In this document: piece by piece, positions 13,051 to 19,401 of the stretch
Numbering within the stretch: the stretch's first letter is position 1
Layout: each line of letters starts with the position of its first letter
Source of the DNA: UBA5189 sp035631615
GTDB lineage: Bacteria; Chloroflexota; Limnocylindria; Limnocylindrales; CSP1-4
Direction of reading: 5' to 3'
Assembly: GCA_035631615.1 (NCBI GenBank)
Contig: DASQIK010000028.1
Coordinates: forward strand, 1-19,401
Length of the DNA stretch: 19,401 nt
Notes under the pieces: generated by a model
Seen by the model: only the letters and a program-made list of their open reading frames with translations
The model's database searches: none
What the model was told of the DNA's origin: nothing
Program-made: the position numbers and the translations under genes

Positions 13051-15224
13051 CGGGCGACCGCGGCCGAGCGGATCATCACCACGTATGGCCCTGCTGCCTC
13101 GGCGACATGGAAGCCGAGGAGTTCCAGGCGTGCTCGGCGCGCCTCGTAGCTCGCGTCGTGGCGCAGGATGGCCGCCCCCACGCCGTAGTCGCCGACGAGC
13201 TGCGCGGGATCGAGCAGGCGAAGCGACGTCGTGGCGCCACCCGCGGTCAGGTCGGTGACCGTCACGGACAGTGCCCGGCCCGGAACCTGGATGTCCAGCC
13301 CGCCCGCGCCGTTCAGCGCGATCGTGCCACCCGGCGCGCTGATCCGGAGTTGCGGCTGTGCGTCGCCCAAGCGGCCGAACGTGACGACCGCCGAGTCACC
13401 CGAGGCCGCCAGACCGACGATCACGACGCCGGACGGCGGGCGGAGCTCGATGCGCATGCCCGCAACAGGCAGAGGGCTGTCGACCCGGGCGGTGAACACG
13501 AACGAAGCGCTCCCACGCTGGAGCTCGACGCCCTGGCTGTAGGCCAGCTGGCTCCCGCCTCGGAGGCCGGTCCAGTGGGTCGTCGCGGCGAGGCGGTCGG
13601 CCGTCTGCTCAAGCTCCATGCCTGCCGGCTGCAGCGAGGGCAGCCTCGCCAGGGTGGCACCGGCCGCGTCGACGACGACGCTGGAGGCGGCCACCTGGCG
13701 CAGGAGCTCGACGTTCTCGCCGCCGTGGTTCGCGGAGATCGACAGGCTGCGCGGCGGCTGGCCGCTGGCCGTCGCGACCCCGTCCGTCAGCATGAGTCCG
13801 AAGTCCTCGTTGACGAGCGTCAGGTTCGAGCGGAACAGGGCATCGGCGGCGAGGCTCCGCGACCACTCGACCGGGCGGAACGCGTAGCGGACCTGGCTGC
13901 TGAAGAGCGTTGCCCGCCCGGTGAGGCCTTCGATCCACTTCGCCTCGCGGACGGGCGCGAGCACCGTCGAGCCGGCGATCAGGTGCGCGTCGGCCCACGC
14001 GGCGACCTGCTCGAGCGCGGCGGCGTCCGTGAGCTGGTAGCCGGACGCCTCGGTCTGGTAGCCGGCGACGCTGAACGGCGCGACGAGGGCGACCGAGAGC
14101 GCGATCGCCGCGAGTCCGCGCTCCGCGGTGAACGTCCGCTGCCGACGCCGCCGCAGCGCGTCCCCGACCGCGGTCAGCGCCCACGCCGCCGCGATGGCGA
14201 GCGGGGTGAGCAGGATCGGCACGAAGCGCGGGTAGTCCGTGGAGGCGCGCGACACCGCTGACAGGCCGAACGCGGCCCACGCTGCGAGCGCCCAGAGCAG
14301 CAGGACGGTGCCGGGCGCCCTGAGCGGGGTGCGACGCGAGGCCAGCCGCCAGCCCAGCAGCGCCAGCGCCGCAACCCCGATCAGGCAGATCGCGAGCGTC
14401 GGCGGGTAGTCGACGAGGAGCTCGAGAGCGCGCCCGGGACCGCGGTAGGACAGGCTGGCGGGATTCGCCACGAAGCCCAGCGAGGCGGGCGCAATCACCA
14501 GGCCCCAATAGGCGGCGATGAAGCCGAACATCACGGCGAGCGGCCACGTCCTGCGCGCCCGGCTGCGCCAGCTCGCGCCGCGGATCGGCAGCACCGCCAG
14601 CCCGGCCGCCGCAACCGCGACGGGCATGCCGGCCGTGGCCGTCGGCACATGGGTCAGGCAGGTGGCGAAGAGCGCCACGCTCCCGACGACCCACCAGGCC
14701 CGCTCGCGTCGTGGCTCGGCGAGCGAGCGCATGAACGCCGCCGCGGACGCGACGATCCAGGCCGTCGCGGCGACCTGGAGGAGACCGCCGAAGGCGAGAA
14801 GGTCCAGGAACTGGTCCGTCACCAGGAGGCCCAGGACCGCGACGATCAATCCGGTCGCGGCTCGCCCGTTGACGGCCCAGCCCACTGCGAAGAGCGCGGC
14901 GCCGAGCGCGACAACCAGCAGGAACGCGGTGATGTGCAGCGCGGCGAGCCCGTCGCCGGTCAGGTGCGCCAGCGCCCCGATCATGAGGGGGACGAGCGGC
15001 GGAACGTCGCCGAGGGCGCGATATGCCGGCACGCTCTCGCCCGAGAACGCTCGCGAGACCATGAGCCACTGGCCGTAGTCGCCGCTGCCGATCGGCGTGA
15101 GCCCGACCAGGGCCGCGACCACCAGGATCGACCCGGTGGCGGACACCACGGGCAGGAGGCCGGCCGGCCCGCCGATGGGTCGCGCCAGGGCTTCGGCGGC
15201 CGAGGCGGCAGGAGCGATCACCAC
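13047..15224 (-). CDS. Large membrane protein, GT-C glycosyltransferase-like, with C-terminal extracytoplasmic domain
   Basis: The product is 725 residues. Roughly eleven or more hydrophobic helices fill 25-390; the rest is soluble and rich in strands (SASFVFTARVDS, MRIELRPPSG, ISAPGGTIALNG, LDIQVPGRALSVTV). The first outer loop after helix 1 carries an acidic residue (GSGDYGQWL, Asp49) where GT-C enzymes place a catalytic Asp/Glu. The size and layout resemble the ArnT/PMT/oligosaccharyl-type group that uses polyprenyl-phosphate sugars, but no diagnostic motif proves it. The start is a GTG, directly followed by a second GTG that could serve instead; no good ribosome site is seen. The gap to the upstream GT2 is 30 bases, and the stop overlaps the csaB-like start. 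Confidence 0.72.
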   Translation of the reverse strand: MVIAPAASAAEALARPIGGPAGLLPVVSATGSILVVAALVGLTPIGSGDYGQWLMVSRAFSGESVPAYRALGDVPPLVPLMIGALAHLTGDGLAALHITAFLLVVALGAALFAVGWAVNGRAATGLIVAVLGLLVTDQFLDLLAFGGLLQVAATAWIVASAAAFMRSLAEPRRERAWWVVGSVALFATCLTHVPTATAGMPVAVAAAGLAVLPIRGASWRSRARRTWPLAVMFGFIAAYWGLVIAPASLGFVANPASLSYRGPGRALELLVDYPPTLAICLIGVAALALLGWRLASRRTPLRAPGTVLLLWALAAWAAFGLSAVSRASTDYPRFVPILLTPLAIAAAWALTAVGDALRRRRQRTFTAERGLAAIALSVALVAPFSVAGYQTEASGYQLTDAAALEQVAAWADAHLIAGSTVLAPVREAKWIEGLTGRATLFSSQVRYAFRPVEWSRSLAADALFRSNLTLVNEDFGLMLTDGVATASGQPPRSLSISANHGGENVELLRQVAASSVVVDAAGATLARLPSLQPAGMELEQTADRLAATTHWTGLRGGSQLAYSQGVELQRGSASFVFTARVDSPLPVAGMRIELRPPSGVVIVGLAASGDSAVVTFGRLGDAQPQLRISAPGGTIALNGAGGLDIQVPGRALSVTVTDLTAGGATTSLRLLDPAQLVGDYGVGAAILRHDASYEARRARLELLGFHVAEAAGPYVVMIRSAAVAR

Positions 15225-15254
15225 GTCGTTTCGGCCCGGTGGCAGGTCACGGCG

Positions 15255-16397
15255 CTAGCGCCGATCGGCGATGGCCATCGCCAGGAAGCCGGCCATCCCA
15301 AGGTTCGCACCGACGATCATCAGGCTCTGGGCGAGGGCGGCGAGCTGCAGCCCGAACGGCAGCCTCGCGCCGCCTGCCCAGACCGTGAACAGGCCCAGGT
15401 TGAGGACGAGGCCGGCGAACAGCAGCACCCCGCCGATGGCCAGCACGCGCTCGAGGCTGAACACGCGCCGGTAGAACCGGGACCACGCGTCCTCCTTCAG
15501 GATGCCGCGGTCGACGCCATACGACTTCGTGATCGCGCCGAACACGAGCGCGTTCGCCCCGATCGAGATCAGGATCGAGCCGGCGAAGACCGGCTGCCAG
15601 GCCAACGACCCGATCTCGACGCCGGCCGCCGCCAGGAACGAGATCGCCGTGACGACGATGCCCATGCCGAGCAGGGCGAGCCCGGGCAGCACGAACAGGA
15701 AGTTCGGCGCCGAGATCAGCAGGAAGCGCAGGTGCCGCCAGCCGTCGCGGACCGTGTTGAGCTTGCTCTCGCCGAGCCGGACCGTGTACGGCGCCGGCAC
15801 CTCGGTGATCTGGAGCCCCTCGCGAGCGGCGTTCACGATCATCTCGGAGGCGAGCTCCATCCCGCCAGATCGGAGCGCGAGGCGCTGGTAGGCACCCCGG
15901 GTGAAGGCGCGGAAGCCGCTCTGGCTGTCCCCGACCCGCACGCCGATGAAGCGCCGGATCAGGAGGTTGATGATCGGGCTGCCGATGTACCGGTGGGCCC
16001 ACGGCATGGCGCCGCGCTCGACACCGCCGGAGAACCGGTTGCCGAGCACGAGGTCGTAGCCCTGCTCGAGCGGCCGGATCAGGTCGTCGAGCCGGCTGAA
16101 GTCGTAGGTGTCGTCGGCGTCGCCCATGACGATGATCTCGCCGCGGGCCTCGGCGAAGCCGCGCAGGTAGGCGTTCCCGTAGCCACGCCGGCGCTCCCGG
16201 ATCACCCGGGCGCCGGCGGCCGTGGCCAGCTCGGACGATCGGTCGGTCGAGCCGTTGTCGACGACGAGCACCTCACCCGCGACCCCGGACGAGCGGAGCC
16301 AGGCGAACGCCTTGGAGACGCAGACCCCGACCGTGTCGGCCTCGTTGAGGCAGGGCATCACGATCGAGATGCGCGGGGCGACGAGGGCGACCGTCAT
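15255..16397 (-). CDS. GT2 glycosyltransferase, polyprenyl-phosphate sugar synthase type
   Basis: The product is 380 residues. The GT-A domain shows ISIVMPCLNEADTVG (10-24), VLVVDNGSTDRSSELA (43-58), GYGNAYLRGFAEARGE and the metal/nucleotide motif GDADDTYDF (92-100). The acceptor region has HRYIGSPIINLLIRR (135-149) and GDSQSGFRAF (156-165). Four membrane helices follow (about 230-260, 268-290, 316-340, 350-375). This subgroup (DPM1/GtrB-like) loads a sugar onto a polyprenyl phosphate at the cytoplasmic face. The next gene is a GT-C-like membrane protein that could use this donor, and the third is a pyruvyltransferase. The ATG at 16397 follows GGGAGG at a 4-base gap. Immediately upstream, an eight-codon frame (MREHREDR) ends in the same ATGA. 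Confidence 0.87.
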   Translation of the reverse strand: MTVALVAPRISIVMPCLNEADTVGVCVSKAFAWLRSSGVAGEVLVVDNGSTDRSSELATAAGARVIRERRRGYGNAYLRGFAEARGEIIVMGDADDTYDFSRLDDLIRPLEQGYDLVLGNRFSGGVERGAMPWAHRYIGSPIINLLIRRFIGVRVGDSQSGFRAFTRGAYQRLALRSGGMELASEMIVNAAREGLQITEVPAPYTVRLGESKLNTVRDGWRHLRFLLISAPNFLFVLPGLALLGMGIVVTAISFLAAAGVEIGSLAWQPVFAGSILISIGANALVFGAITKSYGVDRGILKEDAWSRFYRRVFSLERVLAIGGVLLFAGLVLNLGLFTVWAGGARLPFGLQLAALAQSLMIVGANLGMAGFLAMAIADRR

Positions 16398-16435
16398 CGG
16401 TCCTCCCGGTGTTCACGCATGGCCACGGGTTGGAA

Positions 16436-16461
16436 ATGCGGGCCTCGCCGGAGGCCCGCAT
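16436..16461 (-). terminator. Perfect hairpin between the small secreted gene and the glycan operon
   Basis: ATGCGGGCCTC, loop GCCG, GAGGCCCGCAT: 11 perfect pairs. It lies 21 bases after the stop of the 16483-16704 gene on the minus strand. Only three T residues follow, so termination may be partial. Confidence 0.6.
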
Positions 16462-16482
16462 GGGTTCAGCGGCGGACGCCGC

Positions 16483-16704
16483 TCACGGGCAGTTGCCGTA
16501 CTCGTCCGGCAGCACGTCGCCGTGCGCCAGGTGGGCGGGCAGCGCGTTCCGCGAGATGTTGATCTCGTGGAAGCTGCCGTTGCCGGTGATGTGGCAGACG
16601 TCGACCTTGTCCTGGGGCTTGCCCATGGTCGTTGCCGTCGTCGCTGCGACGAGCACCATCGCCGGCAACAGGGCCGTGAACAGCAAGCGTCGGATCCGGG
16701 TCAT
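16483..16704 (-). CDS. Small secreted protein with CH...HLAHGD...C motif
   Basis: The product is 73 residues. MTRIRRLLFTALLPAMVLVA is a signal peptide, probably cleaved near residue 25-27. The mature part of about 45 residues reads KVDVCHITGNGSFHEIN, then NALPAHLAHGDVLPDE and ends NCP. Conserved-looking C37, H38, H46, H58, H61 and C72, with AHLAHGD, resemble a motif I have seen repeated in secreted proteins of many bacteria; I know no assigned function. The Cys pair may form a disulfide or, with the histidines, bind a metal. The ATG at 16704 has GAGGAGGAGG 6-7 bases upstream and gives a clean signal peptide; an ATG at 16752 in the same frame is less likely. A palindrome overlaps its promoter, and a hairpin follows its stop. 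Confidence 0.82.
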   Translation of the reverse strand: MTRIRRLLFTALLPAMVLVAATTATTMGKPQDKVDVCHITGNGSFHEINISRNALPAHLAHGDVLPDEYGNCP

Positions 16705-16724
16705 CGAGAGTCCTCCTCCTCGAG

Positions 16725-16743
16725 TCGGTTGACTGTCGACCGA
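16725..16743. promoter_or_regulatory. Operator-like 19-bp palindrome
   Basis: TCGGTTGACTGTCGACCGA is symmetric about its centre, with eight of nine arm positions matching. It begins at the edge of the TAGGTT -10 element and covers the likely transcription start of the small secreted gene, the position of a repressor operator. Confidence 0.5.
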
Positions 16744-16748
16744 ACCTA
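16743..16748 (-). promoter_or_regulatory. -10 element for the small secreted gene
   Basis: TAGGTT on the minus strand, 38 bases before the ATG at 16704, leaving a leader of about 30 bases that contains the strong ribosome binding site. No clear -35 is visible. Confidence 0.4.
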
Positions 16749-16944
16749 GCACCGGGGAGGGGTCCCACCGTGAGCCCTACTTTGTGCCCATCCCGGGGAC
16801 CGTTCGTGCTCGGCGGGCGGCTGGACGGTGTCCCAGGGCACCGCTATGTCGTCAGGCCCGCCGTTTCGGGTCATCCGGGTAGGGCGCGGATCGACGACTT
16901 CGCAGCGGCAACGCCGCCATCGGAATCGGATCAGCGGGGGGGAG

Positions 16945-17021
16945 TGGTACCGCATATCGGATTCGAACCGATGATCTCCGCCTTGAGAGGGCGGTGTCCT
17001 GGGCCTCTAGACGAATGCGGC
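16945..17021 (-). tRNA. tRNA-Glu (anticodon CUC)
   Basis: Minus-strand cloverleaf: acceptor GCCGCAT/ATGCGGT (first pair G-U), D arm typical of tRNA-Glu (GTCTAGAGGCCCAGGAC), anticodon arm CCGCC/GGCGG with loop CTCTCAA (anticodon CTC), T arm ATCGG-TTCGAAT-CCGAT, discriminator A and an encoded CCA (16945-16947). Confidence 0.97.
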
Positions 17022-17025
17022 ACGG

Positions 17026-17050
17026 GCCTCCGGCGGACACGCCGGGAGGC
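17026..17050 (-). other. Hairpin in the tRNA-Glu leader or at the hydrolase 3' end
   Basis: GCCTC-CGGCG, loop GACA, CGCCG-G-GAGGC: ten pairs with one bulged G. It lies 5 bases before the 5' end of tRNA-Glu and after the hydrolase stop. No T-run follows. It may terminate the hydrolase transcript weakly or be part of the tRNA precursor. Confidence 0.4.
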
Positions 17051-17053
17051 GGC

Positions 17054-17059
17054 ATTCTA
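17054..17059 (-). promoter_or_regulatory. Possible -10 element for tRNA-Glu
   Basis: TAGAAT on the minus strand, 32 bases before the mature tRNA 5' end and just after the hydrolase stop codon. No -35 matches well. Confidence 0.4.
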
Positions 17060-17065
17060 GCAAGG

Positions 17066-17926
17066 CTAGAGGCGGTGAGCCTCCAGGAACCCCCGCACCG
17101 CATCGGCGACCTGCGTGTGGCCGTCCTCACCGAGGATCAGGCCGTAGTGCGAGTGGGCGCCGAACGGTTCGAACTCGGCATCGAGCCAGGTCGCCAGCCG
17201 CTCCGAGGCGTCCACCGAGACGACCTGGTCGAGCCCGCCACCGATGACGAGCTTGGGGACGTCGGCCAGTCGTGCCGGGTCGACCTTCACGCCGCGCAGC
17301 ATGGTGCGCCGCGCGCGACCAGATTCGTGCGGCTTCTGGCCCATCAGGTGCTGGACGCGGAGGACATCGTCGAGCGACAGGTCGCGATGGTCGCGCTGGA
17401 GCTTCTCCGGCAGCGTCGCCCAGCCGAGCAGGGACGGCCCGAACAGCTCCGGGATCTCGCGGATCCGGTGCGGCTCCGTCGGCTCGCGGACGTCCGCCGG
17501 CAGCTCCGACCCGATGAGCACCAGCCCGCTGACCGGATGGCGCTCCGCGGCCTTCAACGCGAGGAGCCCGCCCATCCCGTGCCCGACCACGACGACCGAC
17601 GCACCGAGCCGGTCGATCGCCGCCCCGACGTCATCGACGAAGGATTCGAATGACAGCTCCGCGGGATCCGCGGTCTGGCTCCAGTGGTGGTTGCGCAGGT
17701 TGAGCGCGTGTCCCTCCCAGCCGCGACCTGCGAAGTAGCCGAGGAAGCGCTCCCAGGCCCAGGAGCCACCCAGCTCGCCGTGCACGAACAGCAGGGGCTT
17801 GCGCCGGGACCGTCGCTCCGGCAGCCACGACTCGATGTACAGCCCGCGCTCATGCAGCTCGATCTCGTCCTTGCGGACGGGCCGGCTGGGCGGTGGCGGC
17901 AGGGTCGCGTCGGGCGAGCTGGGCAT
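17066..17926 (-). CDS. Alpha/beta-hydrolase fold protein with Gly in place of the nucleophile Ser
   Basis: The product is 286 residues. The fold is clear: LLFVHGELGGSWAWERFL (45-62) is the oxyanion loop, then GWEGHALNLRNHHWS, the elbow VVVVGHGMGGLLALKAA (111-127), LVLIGSELP, a cap of about 150-215, LVIGGGLDQVVSV (226-238) with the acid Asp233, and AHSHYGLILG (257-266) with the usual histidine position. The elbow reads G-H-G-M-G where the family has G-x-S-x-G, so the serine nucleophile is missing (Gly117, codon GGG at 17576-17578). It may be non-catalytic or work by another mechanism. The start at 17926 has GGAGG 4 bases upstream and lies 20 bases after the DUF1015 stop, so the two form an operon. 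The frame stays open upstream, but only as shadow of that gene. Confidence 0.87.
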   Translation of the reverse strand: MPSSPDATLPPPPSRPVRKDEIELHERGLYIESWLPERRSRRKPLLFVHGELGGSWAWERFLGYFAGRGWEGHALNLRNHHWSQTADPAELSFESFVDDVGAAIDRLGASVVVVGHGMGGLLALKAAERHPVSGLVLIGSELPADVREPTEPHRIREIPELFGPSLLGWATLPEKLQRDHRDLSLDDVLRVQHLMGQKPHESGRARRTMLRGVKVDPARLADVPKLVIGGGLDQVVSVDASERLATWLDAEFEPFGAHSHYGLILGEDGHTQVADAVRGFLEAHRL

Positions 17927-17946
17927 CGGGCCTCCGGGCTGGACGG

Positions 17947-19287
17947 CTATTCGAGCGGGTTGATGACGAGGCCGGTGATGGCCTTCGGATAGATGTACGT
18001 GCTCTTCTGGGGCATCACGTCGCCGTCCGCGGCGACAGCGACGATCTCGGACGCTGGCGTGGGGTCGAGGAGCAGTGCCGCCGACGCCGGCAGCGAGCCG
18101 GTCGGGGCGGCCCCCGCGTCGACCCACGCCATCGCCTCGGCAGCGGACATCGTATAGGCGATCCGACCCTCCGCGACGGCGGCGGGACCGATGCCGGCGA
18201 GGCGCTCGATCGCCACCGACGCGAGGGTCACGTCGAGGCGCCGCACCGCCGCGCCTCCGGCCGGCAGCCACGGGACGAACGCGGCCCGTCTGGCGTGGAG
18301 GATCGCGCCGCCGTGCCGCGTCCACAGCCCGAACCGGCCCTCGCCACCGCGCGCCTCCGTCGAGCCGTCGAACGTCGCGAGGAGTACCTCCCGGTCGAGG
18401 CCGGCCGTGACCTCGAACAGCTCGGGTGCGCCCGCGACGAGCGCCGCGACCGCCGCCTCGTCGAGCCCGAGCAGCACTCGATGCGTCGGCAGGACGGTGA
18501 GCGTCCCCTCGACCGGCTCGAGGATCAGCATCAGGATTTCGGCCCACGCTGGGTCGCCCTCGATGGCAGGCCCGGTCCGCCGCTCCTCCGCATACCTGAG
18601 CGCGGTCTCGTAGCGATGGTGGCCGTCGGCGAGGGTGATCGGCGTCGCGCCGAGCAGGTCGCAGGCGGCCTGCACGGCAGCGTCCCGCGCCCCGTCCTCG
18701 CCGACCGTCGCAGCCCACAGCCGGTGGCGAACGCCCGCATCGTCGACCAGGTCCGCGACCGGAGCCGTGGCGGCGATCTCGCCCAGCCAGGTTGCCACCG
18801 CGCCGCTCCGGTCCGCTCCGAGGCCCACCACCGGGCTCGTGTTCACTCCGGTCGCCCGCAGCAGCCGGTAGCGATCCTCGCGCGGCTCGGCCAGGGTCCG
18901 CTCGTGGGGCCGGATCCCGGATCCCGTGCCGAACGGCTCCAGCACGACGCGGGCGAACAGGCCGCGGCGCGTTGCGACGCGCTCGGTGCCGGGGATGCGG
19001 TACGTCTGCTCGTACGGGTACAGGGCGGGTCGCGGGTCGCGGCGGAGCGTTCCGTCGGATCGCCAGGCGGTCAGCGTCCGGGCGGCGCGTCGGTAGCGCT
19101 CGTCGGGCGGGTCGCCCGGCTCATCCTCGGGCAGGTCGAGGCGGACCACGTTGCGTGAATCCCGCGCGAGGAGCTGCGCATGTTCCGCAGGGGAGATCAC
19201 GTCATATGGCGGCGCGACGACGGTCGAGAGGTCGTCGACCATCTCGCGGGAGTAGCGGAGCGCGCGAAACGGACGGATCGTGGGCAC
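17947..19287 (-). CDS. DUF1015 family protein
   Basis: The product is 446 residues. Family signatures are visible in order: MPTIRPFRALRYSREMVDDL (1-20), VVAPPYDVISPAE (23-35), NVVRLDLP (46-53), LYPYEQTY (89-96), RPHERT (126-131), LADGHHRYETAL (219-230) and, near the end, the MPQKSTYIYPK motif. The clustered His/Asp/Glu/Arg residues suggest an enzyme, but its reaction is not established as far as I know; relatives are often found near serine-biosynthesis genes, which are absent here. The GTG at 19287 is chosen over an ATG at 19317 because the family begins with this I-x-P-F-R sequence and a TACGAT -10 element ends 8 bases before it. It is the first gene of an operon with the hydrolase. Confidence 0.87.
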   Translation of the reverse strand: MPTIRPFRALRYSREMVDDLSTVVAPPYDVISPAEHAQLLARDSRNVVRLDLPEDEPGDPPDERYRRAARTLTAWRSDGTLRRDPRPALYPYEQTYRIPGTERVATRRGLFARVVLEPFGTGSGIRPHERTLAEPREDRYRLLRATGVNTSPVVGLGADRSGAVATWLGEIAATAPVADLVDDAGVRHRLWAATVGEDGARDAAVQAACDLLGATPITLADGHHRYETALRYAEERRTGPAIEGDPAWAEILMLILEPVEGTLTVLPTHRVLLGLDEAAVAALVAGAPELFEVTAGLDREVLLATFDGSTEARGGEGRFGLWTRHGGAILHARRAAFVPWLPAGGAAVRRLDVTLASVAIERLAGIGPAAVAEGRIAYTMSAAEAMAWVDAGAAPTGSLPASAALLLDPTPASEIVAVAADGDVMPQKSTYIYPKAITGLVINPLE

Positions 19288-19295
19288 GGGCCGGA

Positions 19296-19301
19296 ATCGT
19301 A
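19296..19301 (-). promoter_or_regulatory. -10 element for the DUF1015-hydrolase operon
   Basis: TACGAT on the minus strand, 8 bases before the GTG at 19287; an overlapping TATCGT at 19301-19306 is an alternative. It diverges from the element at 19375-19380. Confidence 0.45.
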
Positions 19302-19374
19302 CGATAGCCCGCGCCATCGGCCCCGCGGCCGAGGCGCGCCGCCGACGACGGGCGGCTGGTCGGCGAGGTTGCGC

Positions 19375-19380
19375 TACCGT
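19375..19380 (+). promoter_or_regulatory. -10 element of a leaderless promoter at the right edge
   Basis: TACCGT followed by exactly 6 bases and a GTG at 19387, the same geometry as three other genes in the window. Confidence 0.35.
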
Positions 19381-19386
19381 GCTGCG

Positions 19387-19401
19387 GTGAGCAGCACGCC
19401 G
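19387..19401 (+). CDS. Start of a rightward gene, cut by the window edge
   Basis: Only five codons (V/M S S T P) are present. The call rests on the -10 element six bases upstream and on the gene organisation: a 99-bp divergent gap from the DUF1015 start. Product unknown. Confidence 0.35.

Noticed and set aside
12684..14261. 525-residue open frame on the plus strand
   Set aside because: Antisense of the csaB-like and GT-C-like genes; no recognisable domain.
14649..16562. 637-residue open frame on the plus strand
   Set aside because: Antisense of the GT-C-like and GT2 genes, dominated by Glu/Asp/Arg/His/Gln.
16770..17060. Open frame containing HIGFEPMISALRG
   Set aside because: It is the translated complement of tRNA-Glu plus intergenic DNA.
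17927..18718. Upstream extension of the hydrolase frame
   Set aside because: It is only a shifted frame of the DUF1015 gene; the ATG at 17926 has a ribosome site and the family start.
1..19401. CRISPR arrays, insertion sequences, rRNA genes, toxin-antitoxin or defence clusters
   Set aside because: No spaced direct repeats, transposase, terminal inverted repeats, rRNA motifs or toxin-antitoxin pairs were seen; the solitary methyltransferase alone does not make a defence system.

Overview
The window is GC-rich (roughly 70 %) and bacterial. Genes lie close together on both strands, code with strong G/C bias at third positions, and include two tRNA genes with an encoded CCA end. Several start codons sit 6-9 bases after a TAnnnT -10 hexamer with no Shine-Dalgarno sequence, which suggests leaderless mRNAs. 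Others have a clear GGAGG-type site. Leaderless starts, W-x-S-x-D-G-x-x-W propeller lipoproteins, a DUF1015 gene and a CsaB/GT-C cell-envelope cluster would suit a Chloroflexota lineage (Limnocylindria-like), or less likely an actinomycete. This assignment is inference; no marker gene for phylogeny is present.

Layout. 1-1500 (minus): a four-helix membrane protein followed by a secreted CopC/YtkA-like protein whose predicted mature N-terminus is histidine, possibly a copper-handling pair. 1544-2125: a GNAT acetyltransferase, divergent from that pair. 2135-2673: tRNA-Arg(UCU) and a frameshifted remnant of a tyrosine recombinase. 2674-3873: a stand-alone ATP-grasp ligase behind a structured leader. 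3983-6346 (minus): two lipoproteins, one probably a seven-bladed propeller, preceded by a tiny Cys-rich ORF that overlaps its start. 6617-7957: a solitary DNA methyltransferase. 8076-8613: two small convergent genes of unknown function. 8783-8815: three DnaA-box-like sites at exact 12-bp spacing. 8821-10985 (minus): a dgcN-dgcA-like pair for D-glutamate or murein-peptide metabolism. 11188-11943: a class I SAM methyltransferase.

12046-16397 (minus) is a three-gene envelope-glycan operon. A polyprenyl-phosphate-sugar-type GT2, a large GT-C-like membrane protein and a CsaB-like pyruvyltransferase follow one another, the last two with an ATGA overlap. Just upstream, 16483-16704 encodes a 73-residue secreted protein with a CH...HLAHGD...C pattern, its promoter overlapped by a near-perfect 19-bp palindrome. 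tRNA-Glu(CUC) follows at 16945-17021. 17066-19287 (minus) is a DUF1015 gene followed by an alpha/beta hydrolase in which the nucleophile serine is replaced by glycine. The right edge holds the first codons of a rightward gene.

I see no CRISPR array, rRNA, insertion sequence or recognisable defence cluster. The most distinctive items are the recombinase fossil beside tRNA-Arg, the Gly-elbow hydrolase, the CH/HLAHGD peptide with its operator-like palindrome, the DnaA-box triplet and the glycan operon.
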